A program made the position numbers and the translations under genes. Below are positions 19,625 to 26,975 of a stretch of DNA of 34,475 nucleotides, one piece after another. The notes beneath the pieces are model-generated. The model was not told the DNA's origin and made no database searches. It saw only the letters and a list, made by a program, of their open reading frames with translations. Source of the stretch: a virus; IMG/VR virus record IMGVR_UViG_3300032278_004279, positions 1-34,475 of that record. One strand, given 5' to 3'. The first letter of the stretch is position 1. Each line of letters begins with the position of its first letter.

Positions 19625-19989
19625 TGAACAGCAAGCGCGGCATGGTCGAAATCGAGGCGGATGGCGTCGTCTGGCGTCTCCGCCTCACCACGAACGGCAT
19701 GGTCCGCTATCAGGACAAGGCCGGGGAAACCATCACCGAGGCGTTTCGCGCCATCGATCAGGGGAGCAAGTCCGAGGAACTGGATGCACAGCGTTTTCGC
19801 CGTCTGTTCTGGGCGGTTCTCTCGGCCGAGCATGATGTGACGGAAGAGGATGCCGGTGACATCATGGATGCCGCCGGCTTCCAACTCGCTGCCGAGAAGA
19901 TGGGCGAGGCGATCCGTGCAGCGTTCCCGGAGGCGAAACCGGGAAACGTGGCAGCGCCGCCGAAAGCGGCGGCGAAGAAGGCGACCTGA
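19624..19989 (+). CDS. Tail assembly chaperone, short form (G-like)
   Basis: A 121-residue protein: VEIEADGVVWRLRLTTNGMVRYQDKAG, then a helical EAFRAIDQG, RFRRLFWAVLSAEHD and EEDAGDIMDAAGFQLAAEKM, resembling the GTA/phage tail assembly chaperone family (TAC). The last 14 residues, after a GGGAAAC slippery site, are Ala/Lys/Pro filler, as in lambda gpG. ATG 19624 overlaps the previous stop by one base. It is needed in tail assembly to guide tape measure and tube; it is not part of the virion in relatives. Confidence 0.82.
   Translation: MNSKRGMVEIEADGVVWRLRLTTNGMVRYQDKAGETITEAFRAIDQGSKSEELDAQRFRRLFWAVLSAEHDVTEEDAGDIMDAAGFQLAAEKMGEAIRAAFPEAKPGNVAAPPKAAAKKAT
19941..19971 (+). promoter_or_regulatory. 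Programmed -1 frameshift site
   Basis: Slippery heptamer G-GGA-AAC (19941-19947), correctly phased in the chaperone frame. After a 7-base spacer comes a 6-bp GC hairpin, CGCCGC/GCGGCG (19955-19960 with 19966-19971), loop CGAAA. The heptamer differs only in its last base from the lambda G-GT site. Slippage enters the frame that runs to 20285. Confidence 0.85.
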
Positions 19990-20285
19990 TCGACCGCTGG
20001 CTGAAGGCATGGCTGGAAGCCGGGCGCGATATCGAACAGTTCTGGCGGCTTTCCCCGCGCGAGTTGGGGATGGTTCTTGAAGGTCTCGCTGCACGGCGTT
20101 CCGCCGAAATCGAAGCGGAGCGGGCGATGCACAACGAACTGGCCCGGCTGGTGGCCTATTCGTTCCACGCGCCGAAGAAGATCCCCGACTACAGGCCTGT
20201 GAGGCAACGCGCAACGCGGCAGGTCTCGGACCTGTCTCGGGTTCACGCCTTCTTCTCGGGTCTGGCAATGAGGAATAGCGGATGA
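19947..20285 (+). CDS. Frameshift extension of the tail chaperone (GT-like)
   Basis: This frame has no good start of its own; TTG 20064 lacks a Shine-Dalgarno, and protein-like sequence already begins near 19980 (DLIDRWLKAWLEAGRDIEQFW). It is reached by -1 slippage at 19941-19947, giving a fusion of 108 chaperone residues plus 112 extension residues (220 in total). The extension is helical: FWRLSPRELGMVLEGLAA, then EAERAMHNELARLVAYSFHAPKKIP. In lambda the T domain of gpGT binds the tube protein. The stop overlaps the tape measure start. Confidence 0.82.
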   Translation, partial: RGSAAESGGEEGDLIDRWLKAWLEAGRDIEQFWRLSPRELGMVLEGLAARRSAEIEAERAMHNELARLVAYSFHAPKKIPDYRPVRQRATRQVSDLSRVHAFFSGLAMRNSG

Positions 20286-22375
20286 GCAACGCAGTCGTCG
20301 GCGCTCTGCGCGTAGATCTTGGTCTGGACAGTTCGGCCTTCACCGCCGGGCTGCGTCAGGCCAGGAATTCGTTGCAGGGCGTTGGCAAGAGCATGTCGGC
20401 TGTCGGCGCTCAGATGAGCATCGCCGTCACCGCGCCGCTGACCGGCTTTGCCGGGCTGACCCTCAGGACGGCTGGCGACTTCGAGGCCAGCATGAACCGG
20501 GTGCAGGCGGCGCTCGGTGCGACAGAGACCGAATTCCTGTCTCTGCGTCAGGCTGCGCGAGACATGGGGGCGACGACACAGTTTTCCGCCTCGGAAGCGG
20601 CGAACGCCATCGAAATCCTGGCGAAGAACGGCCTCTCCACGGCGGACATTCTGGGCGGGGCGCTGGAAGCGTCTCTGACGCTCGCCGCCTCTGCGGGAAC
20701 CGACATGGCCTCGGCGGGCGATCTTGCCACCGATGTGATGCTGAACTTCGGGAAGTCGGCCGGTGATCTGCGTTCCGTCGTGGATGGCGTCAACGGCGTT
20801 CTTCTGGCTTCGAAGTTCGGGATTGACGATTATCGCCTCGCGCTGGCACAGGCCGGTGGCGTTGCAGGCGGCTTCGGCGTGGAACTGGAAGAGTTCAACG
20901 CGGTCATCGCGGCAACGTCGTCCACCTTCGCCAGCGGCTCCGACGCCGGCACGTCCTTCAAGACTTTCCTTCAGCGCCTGACGCCGGATTCGGACAACGC
21001 CGCAGCGGCAATCGAAGAACTCGGCCTCGAATTCTTCGACGCTCAGGGCAACATGCGTTCGATGGCCGAGATTGCGCAGACCTTGCAGGATGGTCTGGCG
21101 GGGCTGTCGGAAGAGGCGCAGGCCGACGCGCTCGGAACGATCTTCGGCACGGACGCGATCCGCACGGCCATCGGGCTGATGCGTGAGGGCGCAGACGGCA
21201 TCCGGGAACTGGACGAGAGGATTTCGCAGGCGTCGGCGTCGGAGCAGGCCGAGGCTCGGATGAAGGGTCTGAACGGCACGCTGAAGCAGCTTCGTTCGGC
21301 GTTCGAGGAACTGCAACTGGCGATTGCCGACAGCGGCCTGCTGGAAGCCTTCACGCAGCTTGTGCTGAAGGCCGCTGATCTGGCCCGCGCCGCAGGCGAT
21401 CTGGACCCCAAATTGCTGAAGGCGGGCGTGGCGATTGCGGGAGTGGCAGCGGTTATCGGCCCGGTGCTGATCCCGCTGGGGCTTCTGGTTACGGCTTTCG
21501 GCGCGTTGAGTGCGCCGGTTCTGGCGGTGATCGCGGGCATCACCGCGCTGACAGCGGCAGCGGTTGCATTCTCGCCGGAGCTGACAGCGGCAAAGGATGC
21601 CGTGCTGACGTTCGCAGCGAACGTCCGAGAAACCGTTCTGAGCCTCGCGCAGACCATCATCGACGCCTTTGCGGAGCTGCCGGCGAAGATGGTTCAGATC
21701 GGCAAGGATATTCTGGACGGCCTCTGGAAGGGGCTTCAGCAGAAATACCAGGACGTGAAGGACGGCATCACCGGCTTTGCCGGGGGGATCGTTGACGGCG
21801 TGAAGGCCAAGCTGGGCATCCAGTCTCCGTCGAAGGTATTCCACGAGATCGGCGTGAACATAATGGAGGGCCTCGGCATCGGCATCGCCGACGCAGGCGA
21901 GAAGGTCGGCGACCATGTGGACGGGGTGTTCGGCGGCATCCAGAGCCAGGTCAAGAGCATGATCAGTGGCATCCTGAAGGGCACGACAAGCCTTCGCGAC
22001 GGGATCCGCAACATTCTGGGCGGGGTGGCCGACCGACTGTTCGACAAGGGGCTGAGCAGCCTTTTCAGCCTGATCCCCGGTTTCGCTGTCGGCACGCCCT
22101 ATGCGCCGGGCGGTCTGGCCGTCGTGGGTGAGAGGGGGCCGGAACTGGTGAACCTGCCGAAGGGGTCGAAGGTAATCCCCAACTCGCGACTGCGGGAAAT
22201 GCCGGAGCGGACGCCGGCTCATATCGAAATGTCCGCCAGCCAACTGACCCTGACGGATGACGGGCGGATCATGGCGACCGTGCGGGCAGAGGTTCAACAG
22301 GGCAGCGCGGCGACCCGCGCGAAGGTGACGCGCGATCTGCGGCACCAGCCGAAGGGCCAGACGGGGCGGGCATGA
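20282..22375 (+). CDS. Tail tape measure protein
   Basis: A 697-residue protein. The N-terminus, VVGALRVDLGLDSSAFTAGLRQARNSL, and the following TAPLTGFAGLTLRTAGDFEASMNRVQAALG with FSASEAANAIEILAKNG are the TP901/HK97 tape-measure core. The middle has several hydrophobic segments (about residues 380-440) and the end contains VGERGPELVNLPKGSKVIPNS, a common tape-measure C-terminal motif. At about 0.15 nm per residue this predicts a tail of roughly 100 nm (inference), so a siphovirus. No lysozyme-type domain is seen. Confidence 0.93.
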   Translation: MSNAVVGALRVDLGLDSSAFTAGLRQARNSLQGVGKSMSAVGAQMSIAVTAPLTGFAGLTLRTAGDFEASMNRVQAALGATETEFLSLRQAARDMGATTQFSASEAANAIEILAKNGLSTADILGGALEASLTLAASAGTDMASAGDLATDVMLNFGKSAGDLRSVVDGVNGVLLASKFGIDDYRLALAQAGGVAGGFGVELEEFNAVIAATSSTFASGSDAGTSFKTFLQRLTPDSDNAAAAIEELGLEFFDAQGNMRSMAEIAQTLQDGLAGLSEEAQADALGTIFGTDAIRTAIGLMREGADGIRELDERISQASASEQAEARMKGLNGTLKQLRSAFEELQLAIADSGLLEAFTQLVLKAADLARAAGDLDPKLLKAGVAIAGVAAVIGPVLIPLGLLVTAFGALSAPVLAVIAGITALTAAAVAFSPELTAAKDAVLTFAANVRETVLSLAQTIIDAFAELPAKMVQIGKDILDGLWKGLQQKYQDVKDGITGFAGGIVDGVKAKLGIQSPSKVFHEIGVNIMEGLGIGIADAGEKVGDHVDGVFGGIQSQVKSMISGILKGTTSLRDGIRNILGGVADRLFDKGLSSLFSLIPGFAVGTPYAPGGLAVVGERGPELVNLPKGSKVIPNSRLREMPERTPAHIEMSASQLTLTDDGRIMATVRAEVQQGSAATRAKVTRDLRHQPKGQTGRA

Positions 22376-23115
22376 CGAACGTGATCGCATGGCCTCCGGT
22401 CGGACTTGTCGGCTGGAAGATGACCACCAGCGCCCCGGTGTCTCAGTCGGTGACGTTCATCCAGGGCACCACGCGCACGTCGTCGTTCCAGCGCGAGCGG
22501 CGGATACTGACGGCGGTCGTTACCGGCATCGGCGCGGACGGCAACGGGGCGGGATATGTCGAGAACCTGATCCGGCTGTTGCAGGGCGGCGAGCATCTGG
22601 TGCGGATCGACGCGCCTGCACCGCTCTGGGCGCTGGCACCGGGCAGGCTCAACCTGCTGAACAAGGTGATGGGCTGGGTCGAAGGCGCGACCGACATGGA
22701 ATGGACCGACAGCGGGACGGACATGCTCTGGGGCGACGGCGACTATCCTCTGGCCGGGACGCCGACGACCGATGGCGGCTGGCCCGCGCTGACGGTGACG
22801 GGGCTTCCGCCGAACCGGATGGTGGCGCGGCCTTCGCAGCGGATCACGGTGACGGACGGGACGGATATCGAGGCCAGCCGGGTTCTGACGGCGGCGCGGT
22901 CTGACGGGACGGGGACCGCCACGATCCGCACGTTCGAGGCGTTCACGCTGGACGGGCTTGTAAGCATCGGCGGCAAGGAAAGCATCGTGGTCAAGGCGAT
23001 GAACATGCCTGACGCGGTGCAGCCTGCGTCGGGGCCGTGGTCCTACACCTGGGATTTCCGCGAGGTCTTCGCGGACGAATACGACACCTGGACGGAGGTG
23101 AACCCGTGGACATGA
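22372..23115 (+). CDS. Distal tail (Dit-like) protein
   Basis: A 247-residue protein following the tape measure. It begins with WPPVGLVGWKMTTSAPVSQSVTF and has QRERRILTAVVTGIGADGNGAGYVENLIRLLQGG, then LHxRIDAP-like and beta-rich segments, ending with PWSYTWDFREVFADEYDTWTE. The gene order, with a hub and tip protein after it, matches Dit proteins that form the ring closing the tail tube. The sequence alone gives moderate support. It contains GGAGGTG near its end, used by the next small gene. Confidence 0.7.
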   Translation: MTNVIAWPPVGLVGWKMTTSAPVSQSVTFIQGTTRTSSFQRERRILTAVVTGIGADGNGAGYVENLIRLLQGGEHLVRIDAPAPLWALAPGRLNLLNKVMGWVEGATDMEWTDSGTDMLWGDGDYPLAGTPTTDGGWPALTVTGLPPNRMVARPSQRITVTDGTDIEASRVLTAARSDGTGTATIRTFEAFTLDGLVSIGGKESIVVKAMNMPDAVQPASGPWSYTWDFREVFADEYDTWTEVNPWT

Positions 23116-23270
23116 ACGAACTTCGCAAGATGGCCGACGAGGCCGAGACGGTCGATGATCTGAAGGCGGTGATCGTGGAGATTATGAACGGGATGATGAC
23201 GGTGAATGAAGCCCGGGCCATCGTCCGGGATATGCGCCTTCAACCAAAGCACTACACAGGCCGAGCCTGA
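23106..23270 (+). CDS. Small helical tail-region protein
   Basis: A 54-residue acidic helical protein (MNELRKMADEAETVDDLKAVIVEIMNGMMTVNEAR as its core, written in parts: an N-terminal ELRKMADEAE helix and a VNEARAIVRDM helix). GTG 23106 is chosen because GGAGG at 23094-23098 is 7 bases away; ATG 23112, which overlaps the previous stop, is the alternative. It sits between Dit-like and hub-like genes. A minor tail chaperone or structural role is possible; no family is known to me. Confidence 0.55.
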   Translation: MDMNELRKMADEAETVDDLKAVIVEIMNGMMTVNEARAIVRDMRLQPKHYTGRA

Positions 23271-23273
23271 CCC

Positions 23274-23870
23274 ATGCCCCTGACGCGCGGCGTTCCCTCC
23301 GGCCTCACGGCGGCTCTGGCGGACACGTTTCACCCGGTCCTGTTGTTCGAGGCGGAATGGCCTGACGGGACGGTCTATCTGCATTCCGGCGTGGGTGATC
23401 TGTCGTGGAACGGCGAGACGTGGAAGGGCATCAGCGTCGATGTGGACGGCGTGATGATCAGTCTCGCGCGGCTGGAAATCCCCGAGGAAGCCGGGGGGCT
23501 GGCAACGGGTGACGCCAGCATTCACGTCGCCGGAACGCGGGAAGCCCTGCTGGATCAGCGCGGGAAACCGATCCGCAATCTGGCGCTGGAAGTCTGGTTC
23601 GGGGCCGTGACGGAAAGGGCGGGGACGACGCTGGTCACGGACCCGGTGTCGCTGTTCACCGGCTACTACGCCAGCGAGCGGTTCGTCTTCGGTGACGACA
23701 TGCACGACCTGATCATCGGCCTCGGCGTCGGCCCTTCGGCGCGGGCGCAGGCGAGCATCACGCACAACCACGAAGACCAGATCCAGAAATATCCCGGCGA
23801 TACGGCGGGGCGGCAGGTCCAGAACGCCATCAAGCGGGCGATCAACCCGGCGGTGTGGCCGCAGCCGTGA
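23274..23870 (+). CDS. Tail hub-associated protein (gpL/GTA gp13-like)
   Basis: A 198-residue protein: LFEAEWPDGTVYLHSGVGDLSWNG, ISLARLEIPEEAG, a long beta-rich middle, and near the end THNHEDQIQKYPGDTAGRQVQNA. The H/S-N/D-x-E/D-Q-x-x-x-x-PGD pattern is shared by baseplate-hub proteins of lambda-like and gene-transfer-agent tails (DUF2163-type). It lacks the cysteines of lambda gpL. The stop overlaps the next GTG start. Its place between Dit-like and peptidase-like genes supports the hub role. Confidence 0.7.
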   Translation: MPLTRGVPSGLTAALADTFHPVLLFEAEWPDGTVYLHSGVGDLSWNGETWKGISVDVDGVMISLARLEIPEEAGGLATGDASIHVAGTREALLDQRGKPIRNLALEVWFGAVTERAGTTLVTDPVSLFTGYYASERFVFGDDMHDLIIGLGVGPSARAQASITHNHEDQIQKYPGDTAGRQVQNAIKRAINPAVWPQP

Positions 23871-24367
23871 TCGTGCGGACATTGCTGGGCGTTGTCGGCG
23901 GTCTTCTGGGGCCGTCCGGCGGCGATCCCGCGCAGCAGGAAGACCCCCCATTGCCAGTGACGACACCGGACGCCTTTGCGGCGGCACGACGCGCCATGCG
24001 CGGGGATTTCGAGTGGGTGCAATCCGACTGCGGGGCAAGCGCGGGCCGTGCTTTCGAGGCGCTGCATGGGGTGGATCCGATTGCCAGCATCCGGGGCACC
24101 TATTCCGGGCCTCTCGCCCTGGTTCGCATGTGCCGCGCACACGGCGGAGCGGAGCAATTCGCAGCGGCAACGCTGGAAGGGGAGGGGTTGGTGCCTGTTC
24201 CGGTAGCGGAGATGGACGCTGGGGATATGGCGCTGGTGCCCGCATCCCGCCCGCTCGGAGCGGCTCTGGGGCTGGCGGTCGCGCCGGGGGTGGTGGCGGT
24301 CAAGGGTCGGCGCGGCATGACGATCTGGCGGGGCGAAATCCTGCGGGCGTGGAGGTTGACTGCGTGA
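23867..24367 (+). CDS. DUF6950-like, NlpC/P60-related tail protein
   Basis: A 166-residue protein from GTG 23867. The core GDFEWVQSDCGASAGRAFEALHGVDPIASIRGTYSG carries a catalytic-type Cys55, then MDAGDMALVPA and a C-terminal EILRAWRL, as in DUF6950 proteins, distant relatives of NlpC/P60 peptidases. The usual catalytic His is not obvious, so it may be structural. It occupies the slot of lambda gpK/GTA gp14, the tail peptidase before the tip protein. The first 30 residues are hydrophobic and variable. Confidence 0.65.
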   Translation: MIVRTLLGVVGGLLGPSGGDPAQQEDPPLPVTTPDAFAAARRAMRGDFEWVQSDCGASAGRAFEALHGVDPIASIRGTYSGPLALVRMCRAHGGAEQFAAATLEGEGLVPVPVAEMDAGDMALVPASRPLGAALGLAVAPGVVAVKGRRGMTIWRGEILRAWRLTA

Positions 24368-26964
24368 AACTCCGGGCGCTTCTGCTGGCCTCTTTCCTTG
24401 CGCTTCCGAACGCGGCGAAGGCCGATCCGATCAGCGCACTGATTACCACGGCGCTGTCGAGCCTGACGACCGCGTTCGCGGCGCTCGGCGTGGCACAACC
24501 GGGCATCTGGGCCGTTGCCACGCTGCGGCTCGGCGGGTCGCTTCTGCTGTCTGCCGCGTCCAACGCGCTTTTCGGGCCGAAGATGCCGAAGGCGCAGGAT
24601 CTGGGCCGGGAACTGGCCGCGCCGACGACCGAACCCGCATACCGCTTCGTCTATGGCGAAGGGCGGGCGACGGGAACGCCGGTCGGAACGCCGGTTCGCG
24701 GGCGGTTCATCTGGGGGTGCTGGATACTCAACTCGCGGCCTTCATCGCTGCCGACCTTCACGCTCTATCTGGACAAGCGGCCTGTCGCTCTGTCGGGCGA
24801 TGCCTTCGATTTCACTGGCGACGGCGCCGTCGGGACAACGCATCCGTTTCTCAACCATACGCACATCTGGATCAGCCGGGGCGATCAGACGTCGCCGCCC
24901 GACATGTTCCTGGACGAAGTGCCGTGGGCTGCGGGCGCGGACGAGGAACTGTGGAAGGCCACGGACGGCTGGCAGGGGCGCACGGTCCTGTGGGCGCGGT
25001 TCGCGGCTGGCGATGGCGGGCAGCGGCAGGAGCGGTGGCCGTCCACGCCGCCAATGGTCGAGGTCGAGGGCAAGTGGTCGCTCATCTACGACCCGCGCGA
25101 GGGCGGGCATGACCCGGACGACCCGGACACGTGGGAGTGGTCGGACAACCACGCGCTCTGTGTGCTGGACGCACTGACCCAGAACCCGATCCGGCAGTAT
25201 CGGGCGAACAACCTGCACATGGCGTCCTTCATCGACGCCGCCGACGTGTCCGACGAACTGGTGGACCTGAAATCCGGCGGGACGGAGCGGCGGTATCGCG
25301 TGGCCGGAACGCTGGCCTTCGACGTGGGGGAAATCGAGGATCAGGTGAACCCGCTGGTGCTGTCCGGCGGCGGCAACCTGATCCGCATCGGCGGCAAGCT
25401 GGGTCTGGCCTGCGGGGAATACCGTGCGCCGACCCTCACCGTCTCGGACTTCATGGATGGCGGCTTCGAGGCGCAGGAACTGGCCGACGAACACGAGTTG
25501 GTGACGACGCTGCGGGTCTCCTACCTGTCGCCCGCTCGGGGCTACGAGACGGCGCAGTTGAAGCCGTGGGATATCCCCGGCGCTCTGGCGGAGGACGGCG
25601 GCGTCCGCACGGTGCGGGATATGCCGCTGTCATTCTGCCCCTCGGCAACGCAGGCCATGCGGATCCGCAAGATCGAAGGCCTGCGGATGCGGCGGCAGCA
25701 GCAGATCACGGCGATCCTGCCGCCGGAGTGCTTCGACCTGATCGGCGGCTCGACGTTCACGCTGGCCGGGGTCGAATGGCTGTCGGAGTTCGATGGCGTC
25801 TACGAGGTTCAGAGCATCAACCCCGGTCTCGATCCCATCGGGGAGAGCGGTGAAGTGGCGATGCGGCTTCCGGCGACGTTCGTCCTGCACGACGCCAGCA
25901 TCTACGCATGGGATGAGGACACCGAAGAGGAAGAGGTAGACAACGAGCCGTATATCGCGGACCGGCAGGCGCTGCGGCCTCCGGGGGCGATCAGCGCACA
26001 GACCGGGCCGGATCACGACCTGAACACCGGGACGCAGGTCATCCCGCGCATCCGGTTCAGCTTCGACCCGTCGCCGTCCGAACTGGTCACCGGCTATGCA
26101 TGGGACTGGCGCGTTGACAGCGGCGACTGGCAGTCGGGCGGGACGATCAGCAAGGATACGCTGGACGGGTCGGGCGATGTGTTCGGGCACCTGATTTCCT
26201 CGGGACCGCTGGCCTCGCACGATATCCGGGTGTGGGCGGTCGCCGGGTCGCAGGAAAGCGCGAAGATCAGCATTTCCGGCATCATTCCGGGCCTGCCGCT
26301 GACGATCAACACGGTCACGGCGGGGCCGGGGATCATTACCTTCGACGTGGACACGCCGGACAGTTCGTCGTTCCAAGGCGTGGAAGTCGGGCGATCCTCC
26401 GTTGGTGCCGGGTCCGGTTCGGCAACTGTCGTCTCCGGGATCATCCCGCTGGACCCGGACGAGTTGTCGGCGGATGCGGTGGCGGGCGATCCGGCTGCGG
26501 CAAACGTGGTGGTCAACGGGGATTTCGCATCCTCGGCCGGGTGGACGACCCCCGGCGGCTGGTCCATCGGATCGGGCGTGGCAAGCCATGCCGCGAACGG
26601 CGCGAACAACACGATGTTCCGCACAGCTTCGCTGGTGGCGGGGCAAACCTACGTCCTTTCGGTGGACATGCCGTCTTACACGGCAGGCTCGGCGCTGATG
26701 CGGCTGATCGGATCCAGCACGGTCAGCACCGGGGCGTTCGGCGCGACCGGGACGCATCAATACACGCTGACGGCTCCGGCATCCCCGACGCAGGTTGGCA
26801 TTCTGGCAGGCACGACCTGCACGGCGACTTTCGACAACTTCACGGTGCGGCCTGTCACGGCGGGCGCACTGACGCACGGCGAGGGTGATTTCTACATCCG
26901 CGTCGTCACCCAGACCGGCCAGCGCGGCGGCTGGCTCGGACCCTACACGCGCACGATCAGGTAA
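24364..26964 (+). CDS. Tail tip / host-specificity (J-like) protein
   Basis: An 866-residue protein from GTG 24364. The N-terminus looks like a signal peptide (LRALLLASFLALPNAAKADP) followed by a second hydrophobic stretch, unusual for a tail protein. The body contains YRFVYGEGRATGTPVGTPV, a DNHALCVLDAL segment, and DLKSGGTERRYRVAGTL, the features of J-like tail tip proteins. About residues 555-700 look fibronectin-III-like. Residues about 715-836 form a carbohydrate-binding-like beta-sandwich (VNGDFASSAGW to ATFDNFTVRPV) similar to that in the last gene of the window. It should contact the host receptor. Confidence 0.85.
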   Translation: MKLRALLLASFLALPNAAKADPISALITTALSSLTTAFAALGVAQPGIWAVATLRLGGSLLLSAASNALFGPKMPKAQDLGRELAAPTTEPAYRFVYGEGRATGTPVGTPVRGRFIWGCWILNSRPSSLPTFTLYLDKRPVALSGDAFDFTGDGAVGTTHPFLNHTHIWISRGDQTSPPDMFLDEVPWAAGADEELWKATDGWQGRTVLWARFAAGDGGQRQERWPSTPPMVEVEGKWSLIYDPREGGHDPDDPDTWEWSDNHALCVLDALTQNPIRQYRANNLHMASFIDAADVSDELVDLKSGGTERRYRVAGTLAFDVGEIEDQVNPLVLSGGGNLIRIGGKLGLACGEYRAPTLTVSDFMDGGFEAQELADEHELVTTLRVSYLSPARGYETAQLKPWDIPGALAEDGGVRTVRDMPLSFCPSATQAMRIRKIEGLRMRRQQQITAILPPECFDLIGGSTFTLAGVEWLSEFDGVYEVQSINPGLDPIGESGEVAMRLPATFVLHDASIYAWDEDTEEEEVDNEPYIADRQALRPPGAISAQTGPDHDLNTGTQVIPRIRFSFDPSPSELVTGYAWDWRVDSGDWQSGGTISKDTLDGSGDVFGHLISSGPLASHDIRVWAVAGSQESAKISISGIIPGLPLTINTVTAGPGIITFDVDTPDSSSFQGVEVGRSSVGAGSGSATVVSGIIPLDPDELSADAVAGDPAAANVVVNGDFASSAGWTTPGGWSIGSGVASHAANGANNTMFRTASLVAGQTYVLSVDMPSYTAGSALMRLIGSSTVSTGAFGATGTHQYTLTAPASPTQVGILAGTTCTATFDNFTVRPVTAGALTHGEGDFYIRVVTQTGQRGGWLGPYTRTIR

Positions 26965-26975
26965 GGCAGGCAGGC

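Noticed and set aside
20243-22390. Leftward ORF of 715 codons opposite the tape measure gene
   Set aside because: Antisense shadow; the plus-strand frame has clear tape-measure motifs and Shine-Dalgarno or overlap context.
24013-24363. Upstream extension of the tail tip reading frame
   Set aside because: It overlaps the peptidase-like gene in another frame; the GTG at 24364 overlaps that gene's stop as elsewhere in this genome.
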